A stretch of DNA of 26,480 bases from CAZZCU01 sp964652825 (GTDB taxonomy: Bacteria; Bdellovibrionota_B; Oligoflexia; Oligoflexales; CAZZCU01), in the NCBI GenBank assembly GCA_964652825.1, contig CAZZCU010000030.1, forward strand, positions 1 to 26,480, written 5' to 3'. The notes beneath the pieces are model-generated. The model saw nothing but the letters and a program-made list of their open reading frames with translations, made no database searches and was not told the origin of the DNA. A program made the translations under genes and the position numbers. Positions 14,402-22,064 of this stretch are shown piece by piece. The stretch's first letter is position 1. The number at the start of each line of letters is the position of its first letter.

Positions 14402-16675
14402 ATGAAAAAGTCAGTACGCGTCACGATCTTTGGTTTTTGCCTCGCCCTGGCTTCAATAGATTATATATATGCACAGCATGAAGGCGGGGGGGGTTATCCT
14501 TTTGATATTCCAAGAACACGACCAACAACGATTTCCTATCAACCCGTCGTTTCTTTTCCCATCACTGGTATCAGTGCCGAAGCCCAGACACGCGTCGATA
14601 CAGCTCTGGAACTAGCGCATGGCTTCTGGACTTTTGAAGCCGAGCGCAACCTGCGCGAAGCGATTTTACTCCACCCTGAGCAACCGTTGTTGTACGCCCT
14701 CGCGGCTTTTGTCCAAACTATTTTTGGCTCCGGGGACTTTGAGCGAGGCGATGCGTACTTTGCTGAGGCCAGACGCCATCTTGCCACCACGACCATTGCT
14801 CTCACGGAACGCGAACGAATGTGGTTTGCCGCTATTGAGCCACTCTATAATGCCAATCTCGATTCGCGATTTCGCAACTCGGCACATGTTGAACTGCTCC
14901 AAAAACTCGTCGAACGATTCCCGGATGATCTGGAAGCAAAAGCTTTTCTTGCGCTCGGCAACTGGCTGCATCGCGTGCTGGCGAACGACATCAGCGACAA
15001 AGACCGATCACGCGTGCGAGCGGCCACCGATCTTTTGATCGAAGATGTGCTGACACAATCACCAACCCATCCGGCACATCACTACAAAATTCATTTATGG
15101 AATAATGGCAGCGATGATTTCCGCGCGCTGGACTCGGCGCGAGCTAGTGGTCCCGCACAGCCACAAACAGCGCACTTATGGCACATGCCTGCGCATATTT
15201 TTTATAACACGTACGATCACTATTACGCACTCAAGCAAGTCGAAATCGCGCACCGCGTCGATCACCAACAGATGCATGAACGACAAATCATGCCAACGAA
15301 TGTGCACAACTACTATCACAACTACCGAGATTTCGCCCTTGGTCTAAAAGCCAATGCCGGCCAGATCCACAGCGCGATTGATCAGGGCTTGATCATGCTG
15401 CGTTTTGGTCGTCTGGATCATTTATCCTCACGTTATTCGTTTTTGAGCTTGGTTGGCAAAATCATGACGCGGCTGGAACAGTTTGCCTTGTGGAACCGCT
15501 CCCAGGAAATCATCAACCAGGGGTATTTTGATTTGTTGTCGAGCGGACGCGACGACATCGATCGCGAATTTGCGGCGACAAAACTCAGGCAACAACTTCG
15601 GGCAATGACCAACTCCAATGAAATGTTCGCGGCTAATCGTGATCTGATCAACCCGCTGCTCAAGCAACTGGAACGAATCAGTAACGAAAGCGCCGCCAAC
15701 GAACCATCCGGGCAACGTATCGCCGCGATGTTTGAAGACAGCCGTCTGTGGTACGAAATCGCCCTGCGCCGGGCCAGCGGCAATATGCCGGACGTACCCG
15801 AATATTACCTAACCAAACTCGAAGCTCTTGCTCTCACCCCCGCCAGCCAACTCATGCTACTGGCACAAGAATTCGGTCACGATGAACGCGCCGCTGCTAT
15901 CGCCGATCGGCTGCGCGCCGACACCATCAGCAAAAATGTGACAATGCAGCTGGATCTGCTTGCCTACTATTTGCTGGAAAAACAAAATATGCCGGCGAGT
16001 TTTGCCCCACGTTACCGTGAGCCGATCGAAACCGCCGAGCGCAACGCGATGCTGAGCATAACACCACCGGTATCATTGCTGGATTTTCAGGGTTTAAAAA
16101 TCGCGACCATGTATCCAAATGTATTGGCACGTATCATCGCCGATGCCGAGGCTCGACACGCGGATCGTCTTGCGAATCCGCCAGAGGAACTGCGCTACCT
16201 CGAAGACGTCGATCTGGAGCGAATGGGTCCCGCTAACCCACAGCACTATCAACTGACATCTTATACGGGTCATGACACGGAAGCAGCAGAGGCTTTTGCA
16301 TCGCCGGAACCAGGTCGTTACAAAGCTTATGTTTTTGCTGTCGGCACATCCTGTCAGCTTTGCAATGAGCAGCTTCTAAAATTAGACGCTGCCAAAGCCG
16401 AGTTGCAAAAACTCGGTATCGACTTGATCGCCATCACCACCACCGGCGAGAGAGCTCATGGAATTCCAACACTGGCCGATCGCGACGGAACACTGCACCG
16501 CATGTTTAATATCTGGGATGGTTTTTCCGACCGATCCCTGCATGGGATTATACTCATGAATCATGAGCGCACCGTGCTTTGGGACTCGGTGACTGAACAT
16601 GCACTTAAGGACGTGACGTTTTTGCTCGAAGAATTTCGGCGCGTCATTCGCCTGAGCGTGGCACCAGCGCCTTAA
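14402..16675 (+). CDS. Exported TPR protein with C-terminal thioredoxin-like CxxC domain
   Basis: A 757-aa protein starting 6 nt after GAGG. A signal peptide (VTIFGFCLALASIDYIYA) is followed by helical TPR-like repeats (about residues 50-540). Within them are clustered histidines of a recurring TPR family: HPAHHYKIHLWN and HLWHMPAHIF, followed by NVHNYYHNYRDFAL, possibly a metal or haem-binding surface. From about residue 640 a redoxin-like domain begins: YKAYVFAVGTSCQLCNEQL with Cys651-x2-Cys654, then beta strands and FLLEEFRRVI. The fusion suggests periplasmic redox work on a bound partner. The glycosyltransferase gene follows by 22 bp. The domain split is clear; the substrate is unknown. 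Confidence 0.75.
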   Translation: MKKSVRVTIFGFCLALASIDYIYAQHEGGGGYPFDIPRTRPTTISYQPVVSFPITGISAEAQTRVDTALELAHGFWTFEAERNLREAILLHPEQPLLYALAAFVQTIFGSGDFERGDAYFAEARRHLATTTIALTERERMWFAAIEPLYNANLDSRFRNSAHVELLQKLVERFPDDLEAKAFLALGNWLHRVLANDISDKDRSRVRAATDLLIEDVLTQSPTHPAHHYKIHLWNNGSDDFRALDSARASGPAQPQTAHLWHMPAHIFYNTYDHYYALKQVEIAHRVDHQQMHERQIMPTNVHNYYHNYRDFALGLKANAGQIHSAIDQGLIMLRFGRLDHLSSRYSFLSLVGKIMTRLEQFALWNRSQEIINQGYFDLLSSGRDDIDREFAATKLRQQLRAMTNSNEMFAANRDLINPLLKQLERISNESAANEPSGQRIAAMFEDSRLWYEIALRRASGNMPDVPEYYLTKLEALALTPASQLMLLAQEFGHDERAAAIADRLRADTISKNVTMQLDLLAYYLLEKQNMPASFAPRYREPIETAERNAMLSITPPVSLLDFQGLKIATMYPNVLARIIADAEARHADRLANPPEELRYLEDVDLERMGPANPQHYQLTSYTGHDTEAAEAFASPEPGRYKAYVFAVGTSCQLCNEQLLKLDAAKAELQKLGIDLIAITTTGERAHGIPTLADRDGTLHRMFNIWDGFSDRSLHGIILMNHERTVLWDSVTEHALKDVTFLLEEFRRVIRLSVAPAP

Positions 16676-16697
16676 CCGCGGTACCGGGATCAGCACC

Positions 16698-17843
16698 ATG
16701 GCAAAAAATCTTCAAGGAACTTTCGCTGTTTCAGCGGTGGCATTGATCAGTGGCGGCACGCTCACCATCCTCCAACAAGCGATCGCCGCGGCCGCTAAAA
16801 TTCCGCAGTGGCAGTTTGTTTTCCTGGTCCATGATGCTACGTCGCTGCCACGTCACGAGAACGTTACCTATATCAGCCTGCCGACAGCCAATCAGAGTTA
16901 TCTCAAGCGACTTTACACCGAATATGTACTGCTCAATAAAATCTCAAAGCAGATCAACGCTGACATTTGGCTATCACTCCATGACACCACACCGCGCGTG
17001 CAGTGCCAGTTACAGGCTGTCTACTGCCATAATTCGCTCCCCTACTGGCGGCCTAAATTTCATCATTTTCGCTTACATGCCTTTGAAGTATTGCGTGCCT
17101 ATCTGTATGGCTGGGTTTATCGCTTCCGGGCGCAAAAAAACCACTTCGTCATCGCCCAGCAACCATGGTTTGCGGAGTTCTTACGGAATTATCTAAACCT
17201 TACGGACGAACGTATGTTGATCGTCGCTCCCGATCAGACAGCAACGGTGGATGTAACGACTGACCATCAACAGACGATAACAACCAACCATCCAACAACC
17301 ACGAAACTAAAATGTTTTTATCCGGCACTACCTCGAGTTTTCAAAAATATCGAAGAAGCGATCGCGATTATACGTGATCTGCCGGCATCCTTGACGTTGA
17401 CGCTTACGGGTGATGAAAATCGTTATGCACGCTATATCCACAAGCTGGCGCCCCAAAACCAGGTGGAGTTTCTCGGTCAACTCCCCCATGCGGAATGCCT
17501 GCGCGTCATGCAGGAGGCTGATGTGATTTTGTTTCCATCCTCATTGGAAACATTCGGTCTGCCGGTAGCGGAGGCGATGGCGCTGAATCGTCGTCTATTA
17601 CTGCCGCGACAACCCTGGACGCTGGCGATCGCCGCCGCGTATGATAAAGCCTATTTTTATGATGACATTGTGCAAGCACGCAGCATCTTAAATACCATCA
17701 GCACTGGCCAAGTCCCCGAACGGGACGGTATCGCACATGATACCAAACTCACCATGGCAGCCGCGGCGCGGCTGCATGGATTTGTGTCGTTATTTCGTTT
17801 TCTGATTGATTATTTGCCGCAGGTCAATCGTGCCGTCCAATAG
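16698..17843 (+). CDS. Glycosyltransferase, GT4/GT1 superfamily (GT-B fold)
   Basis: A 381-aa protein without signal peptide or membrane span. The N-terminal half has the acceptor-side motif ISGGTLTILQQAI near residue 18; the C-terminal half has the nucleotide-sugar signature VILFPSSLETFGLPVAEAM with the E-x7-E pair Glu284/Glu292, and a preceding VEFLGQLPHAECLRVMQ segment. It should transfer a sugar from an activated donor to a polysaccharide, lipid or protein in the cytosol. Neither donor nor acceptor can be read from the sequence. The TPR/redoxin gene precedes it on the same strand. Its last 34 bp overlap the convergent pilin gene. Confidence 0.88.
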   Translation: MAKNLQGTFAVSAVALISGGTLTILQQAIAAAAKIPQWQFVFLVHDATSLPRHENVTYISLPTANQSYLKRLYTEYVLLNKISKQINADIWLSLHDTTPRVQCQLQAVYCHNSLPYWRPKFHHFRLHAFEVLRAYLYGWVYRFRAQKNHFVIAQQPWFAEFLRNYLNLTDERMLIVAPDQTATVDVTTDHQQTITTNHPTTTKLKCFYPALPRVFKNIEEAIAIIRDLPASLTLTLTGDENRYARYIHKLAPQNQVEFLGQLPHAECLRVMQEADVILFPSSLETFGLPVAEAMALNRRLLLPRQPWTLAIAAAYDKAYFYDDIVQARSILNTISTGQVPERDGIAHDTKLTMAAAARLHGFVSLFRFLIDYLPQVNRAVQ

Positions 17844-18853
17844 TTCCAGGGATGAGCACCACGGTTATTTGAGTTATTAAACCAACCAGCAGTCATATCT
17901 ATATTCCAGCCAACAATATCGTCTCGATATGTAAATGTAGACGGCACCCATGTCTCTCCACTTTTATACGCCTTACTAGTTACGCTCATGGAATCCGTGG
18001 CCGGATTGTAATAGGCCATACGTTCATTTGATAATGTCTTGCGACCATGTCGAAAATCGGTGTTCTTGCCCTGCACGGGCTTTACGAATGCGACATAATG
18101 ATCATCAAAATGGTCATCACCCATGATCCAGGGGGCCTTATTGTCAACATCCCTGTAAAAACGGGATTCACGATAGGCGGGACCGGCGCTGAAGCCCAAA
18201 TGCACACACAAAGCCTTTACAGTGAGCGGATTGTTATGCACGTCAGCATGACTCTCTACCTGCTTCAAAGACGCCGGGAACCAAGGTGGAAGTGAGGCGA
18301 CCCAATCGTAAGGAAACGCCAGCTCCGTAAAAAAAATTGCCGAACGCCGCGGATAAAACGTATCCATGACATAAGGCTCCGAGGCACAACTAGCACCAAC
18401 TTTCTGAAACACCGGTTTACAGGTATTTTCTACGATTGCGTCGGTAGCCTTTTCAGGAAGCTTGCAATGACGAACCTCGATACGATGAAAGCCGTTGCAT
18501 CTAGCTTGAATAGCTCGCTTTTGGAAGGTATGCCGAATCCCAGCTTTGTCGGTGGCTTTACCTGTAAAAGGTAAAATCGGCTGTTGATTTTTGTCACGCA
18601 TCTGTAACCCCCAATCACCTATTTCGCAGCGATCAGGATCATAATGCCGAGTAGTACTGCAGGACATATGAGCAGCGATCTTGTCTTCAAGCTGCATTTC
18701 CATTACAGCTTCGCGAGCACCAGCCAAGCTTTGATTTATCTGGAGATAGCCAGCAGTAGCAAGTCCAACAACCAACAGCGAGACACCAACCGCTGTCAAA
18801 ACTTCGACCTGGCTAAAACCTCGTTGTGTTTCTTGCGATAAGATTGGTTTCAT
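17810..18853 (-). CDS. Minor pilin/pseudopilin-like protein (class III signal, large)
   Basis: The start at ATG 18851-18853 (347 aa) overlaps the preceding stop as ATGA, implying translational coupling, with GGGGGTG upstream. The prepilin peptidase site is RG^FSQVEVL with Glu at +5, followed by the hydrophobic helix LTAVGVSLLVVGLATAGYL. The remaining 300 residues are far longer than a major pilin, Cys-rich and aromatic, with no domain I recognise; such proteins often sit at the tip of type IV pili or type II secretion pseudopili and may bind surfaces. It is the last of a three-gene operon. Confidence 0.8.
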   Translation of the reverse strand: MKPILSQETQRGFSQVEVLTAVGVSLLVVGLATAGYLQINQSLAGAREAVMEMQLEDKIAAHMSCSTTRHYDPDRCEIGDWGLQMRDKNQQPILPFTGKATDKAGIRHTFQKRAIQARCNGFHRIEVRHCKLPEKATDAIVENTCKPVFQKVGASCASEPYVMDTFYPRRSAIFFTELAFPYDWVASLPPWFPASLKQVESHADVHNNPLTVKALCVHLGFSAGPAYRESRFYRDVDNKAPWIMGDDHFDDHYVAFVKPVQGKNTDFRHGRKTLSNERMAYYNPATDSMSVTSKAYKSGETWVPSTFTYRDDIVGWNIDMTAGWFNNSNNRGAHPWNYWTARLTCGK

Positions 18854-19824
18854 TGACAATAGCACCCCCAAACCTGATAACTTGGGTTGTCTACTACCGA
18901 ACTTGTATCCCAAGTGACACCGTTCATGTCATAGCAAAATGCTTCGGTATTGGAAGCATTCATTACTTCCATTGCACCAACCCCCATATCCAGTCGGTCT
19001 TGCAGTCTAACGTCCGCTGAGCCCAATAGCGCACCTGGTGTAAATGATGAAAATGCTGGTACGGTCCAGGAAGATGTGCTGCGCGCCATTTGTGATATAC
19101 ATTTGTATCCCTGTGCGTCGGGAACATTTTTCTTCGGCGGCATCAAGGAACTGCACCAATCGGAGCAGCGCTTACCCCGATCTGCAATCGGCAAATAGTA
19201 CCACTGACCACCGGTATAAGACGGCGGCACGCGACAAACGATACTACTGTCCGTGGCGCTGCCGAACAAAGGCGTCCAGGAACCGTGGTCCTTCTTGGTA
19301 CTAATATCACCATCGGCTAAGACATCGGTAACATTGGTACCATTCTTATACTGAAGGCGATATTCATAACGCAGACGATAATAATCTTCGTCGCGATGGC
19401 AGGTTGCCCGTAGCGATAGATTAAATCTCGGGCCAAAGGTTGGACCAAAGCCATACACGTCACTTGGATCGGGATCACTGGTAAAAGTGCGGCCATCAAC
19501 CGTCGCCGGAAGGAAAACTTTATAGGGAGTCCGGTTATCATTGCCCAAAATCTCGATCGGCTTATCATCGGCACAGACCGCCAATTGATTCTTGATCGTT
19601 AATGAACAGTTGGTATTGGCGAGCGCATAGTCCCGCGCCTGGATGACAGCATGCGTAATTTGAGTCTGGCGCACGACACGAATATAGCGCCGTACCATCT
19701 CCATGGCGCCAAACAGCAAAACAAGAATGACCGCTGACGAGATCAAAGCCTCAAGCAGCGATATGCCGGCTTGCGATGCGGCGAGCGGAAATCCCAGACT
19801 GCTATGTCGCCGCTTTAGTTCCAT
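18850..19824 (-). CDS. Minor pilin/pseudopilin-like protein (PilV/PilW-like N-terminus)
   Basis: A 324-aa protein with a 20-residue leader and the cleavage site QAG^ISLLEALISSAVIL (Glu at +5), then a membrane helix ending in a basic turn (RRYIRVVRQTQITHA). The long C-terminal domain contains many Cys (for example KRCSDWCSSL and VWGCYCQ at the end), suggesting disulfides outside the cytosol. It overlaps the upstream gene by 10 bp and the downstream gene by 4 bp. The function is inferred from the signal type and gene order; the C-terminal domain is not recognised. Confidence 0.8.
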   Translation of the reverse strand: MELKRRHSSLGFPLAASQAGISLLEALISSAVILVLLFGAMEMVRRYIRVVRQTQITHAVIQARDYALANTNCSLTIKNQLAVCADDKPIEILGNDNRTPYKVFLPATVDGRTFTSDPDPSDVYGFGPTFGPRFNLSLRATCHRDEDYYRLRYEYRLQYKNGTNVTDVLADGDISTKKDHGSWTPLFGSATDSSIVCRVPPSYTGGQWYYLPIADRGKRCSDWCSSLMPPKKNVPDAQGYKCISQMARSTSSWTVPAFSSFTPGALLGSADVRLQDRLDMGVGAMEVMNASNTEAFCYDMNGVTWDTSSVVDNPSYQVWGCYCQ

Positions 19825-20489
19825 AGCTCAATCCCATCATCACAAACCCACGGATCACTATCCGAGTTAAACGTATACCAACCAACAGCACTCGTCAGTA
19901 GTGGCTCAACCTCTTGCGATCGATGATGATAAATCCGCTTCAGCGAACCTTCGGGTATCGAACCCGAACCGCGATATTTAATGGATAGAGAAAACCACAA
20001 ATTCCAGCGCGTCACATTCAAATCAGGAATTGGGGACACAAATTGATGCCGATACCGCCGAACGGCGTCATAACGTTCGCGCGATGGTAAGCCTTGCTCC
20101 GGGATCCGCCACTTGGCGAAGTTCGGAAATTCATCGGTAGGAACATCGATCGTTTCTTCTCTGATACAAGTCACCACCGGCGGATCAAAGTCGTCAAACT
20201 TATCGCTCTCAGGTAGTGACTTCCCAGTGCGTGAATAAAGCGTCATTGGTGCACCGTTACAAATGCCACCATTACGCATGATGGTTTCGCGACAGTCGGT
20301 GGCACCCTTCAGATAAGTCACAAATAACTGCTCACGAACGCGTCGCTCGCGCAACTTGGCGCTCAACATGACTTCGTCCGTACATTGGGTAAATATACCA
20401 GCAACGATCGACATCACTCCCACCAACATAATCGCCAGCAGGAGTCCACTGCCGTCTTGCCGTCTAAAGTTGTTACATAGCTTATACAT
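19815..20489 (-). CDS. PilX-like minor pilin component lacking Glu5
   Basis: A 224-aa protein with N-terminus FRRQDGSGLLLAIMLVGVMS and a single hydrophobic helix, the general form of PilX/PilV-type minor pilins, which often start with G^xx(L/I)L and may lack the +5 Glu. The outer domain has several Cys and aromatic residues. It is the first gene of the operon. A TACAAT hexamer at 20530-20535 (minus) could be a -10 box, but no convincing -35 accompanies it. No good Shine-Dalgarno was found upstream of this ATG. Confidence 0.65.
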   Translation of the reverse strand: MYKLCNNFRRQDGSGLLLAIMLVGVMSIVAGIFTQCTDEVMLSAKLRERRVREQLFVTYLKGATDCRETIMRNGGICNGAPMTLYSRTGKSLPESDKFDDFDPPVVTCIREETIDVPTDEFPNFAKWRIPEQGLPSRERYDAVRRYRHQFVSPIPDLNVTRWNLWFSLSIKYRGSGSIPEGSLKRIYHHRSQEVEPLLTSAVGWYTFNSDSDPWVCDDGIELWN

Positions 20490-20579
20490 ATCAGCAGTAT
20501 CGGATCGACACTGGCAGACTTGAGATTCAATTGTATCTATTTGATATTAAAGATATTTTTTAATTTTGCGCGCGCGGTA

Positions 20580-22037
20580 TTATCCCACCAAATGCTTGCG
20601 CGCATAGGGTGTTTCAAGAATCCGTATATCGCCTTCATTCTCGACATCAGGAATAGCTTTACATGCGGCCGTCGTATAAGCGTACAGAGATTTCGCCGCC
20701 AAATCTTTTACTGTTAAGCCTTTTGGTAGCTCGGTCTTCTCCATTCCCAAACGATTCACGTCAACAAACTTGGATACTTCGGCATCCACAAACAAACGAT
20801 CATAATCACCCAAGAAATGCCGAGCTGCCTTGGCAGCCATCTGCAGACGACGCGCCGTACCGGGTGCATTACCCAACGCCGTCGCCTTCATATTGCCCGG
20901 CGGCCCCAAGGTGCCAACCGTGGCAAAACCGACGGACACGCCCACATCAAGACCCTCCGGTACACCGTACTTGTCCGCAAAACTTTCGCGGCTATCAATA
21001 CAAAATCGTCCAAAACGAACCGCACCGGTAACAATCTGCTCGTACTCAAACTCCTCGGAGGCAAAAGCAACCACAAATAATTCGTCGGCGATCCAGTCAA
21101 TGAAATAATTACCTTTAGGGAACAGCGTATCCAACTCACGCACCATATGTTCGTAATACTTTGTCAGAGTTGATGCCATGCGTTCCGAAGATGTCTCAGA
21201 GGTCCACGCCTGAAAATTCCGCCAATCCGAGCAAATACAGGCACAAAAGCGTAAGCTAGGTTTAAACACCTCGGTCACCGGCATACCTGCCGTCACCGCG
21301 TTTAAAATAATTTGTTTTGGCGTAAAACGAGACTGCTGGCGAAACGAATTAATGGCTTCTACTTTAAATAATCGATGCCATACCACCTGCAGGAACGAGC
21401 CAAGAAACACCAGACCGACACCCAATAAGACACCTAGTTTATGTCCTGGATAATCCTTGAAACCAAAGAAAAACATAGTGGAAACAGCTGCCAGCATTAT
21501 GCCATGCATATGACTACGAAATGCCAAAACCACGACACCCATTGCAGAACCGATAATCCACAATCCCGCCAACACTCGCTCACCCACGCCATCTTGAATA
21601 TCAACTCGGCACAAAAAACACATCGCGACATTACATGCCAGATAGCCAACCAACTGCATATAGCGCAGGGTTTTCAGATTCCGAACCAGCTTTACGATCA
21701 TGTAGCTAAAACATACAAATAACGGTGCAATCATAAGCAGGGACGATTGCAACAACGTATCAAATCCGACCAGCGACCCAACGATAGGCAACAGCGCCCA
21801 ATAGAAACCGCTCATATGAAACCAGAACCAGGCGTTATGAAACTCACAGTCCTGCGCAAAAAGAACCGTGTACTTTTGCTCCAACTGATCGCGGAATTTT
21901 GGCTCCGTAATCGCGTCGAAAATCCGCTGCCGACCGCGTTTATAGTGTTCTGCTTGCAACTGATTACTCAAAACATACTCCGTTAGCTTCTGGCAAACCG
22001 CATAATTATGAAACAAAAAAACCAAGCACATTACCAC
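20580..22037 (-). CDS. Membrane class III adenylate/guanylate cyclase-like protein
   Basis: Up to 485 aa from GTG 22035-22037; ATG at 22031 is an alternative and neither has a clear ribosome site. About six membrane helices (residues 70-225) precede a C-terminal class III cyclase domain. Metal-binding Asp271 (CSDWRNF) and Asp318 (DWIADELFVV) are kept, as is the GVSVGFATVGTLG strand. The later motif is GNAPGTARRL where the family has GDAVNLAARL: the purine-specifying Asp is Asn390, the transition-state Asn is Gly393, and Arg397 is kept. The Lys usually four residues before the second Asp is Asp. Activity or substrate choice is therefore uncertain. It lies in the same frame 27 nt after the phosphatase stop and probably shares its transcript. 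Confidence 0.8.
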   Translation of the reverse strand: MVMCLVFLFHNYAVCQKLTEYVLSNQLQAEHYKRGRQRIFDAITEPKFRDQLEQKYTVLFAQDCEFHNAWFWFHMSGFYWALLPIVGSLVGFDTLLQSSLLMIAPLFVCFSYMIVKLVRNLKTLRYMQLVGYLACNVAMCFLCRVDIQDGVGERVLAGLWIIGSAMGVVVLAFRSHMHGIMLAAVSTMFFFGFKDYPGHKLGVLLGVGLVFLGSFLQVVWHRLFKVEAINSFRQQSRFTPKQIILNAVTAGMPVTEVFKPSLRFCACICSDWRNFQAWTSETSSERMASTLTKYYEHMVRELDTLFPKGNYFIDWIADELFVVAFASEEFEYEQIVTGAVRFGRFCIDSRESFADKYGVPEGLDVGVSVGFATVGTLGPPGNMKATALGNAPGTARRLQMAAKAARHFLGDYDRLFVDAEVSKFVDVNRLGMEKTELPKGLTVKDLAAKSLYAYTTAACKAIPDVENEGDIRILETPYARKHLVG

Positions 22038-22064
22038 ATGCGTATCGGCATACTGTTCACAAAC

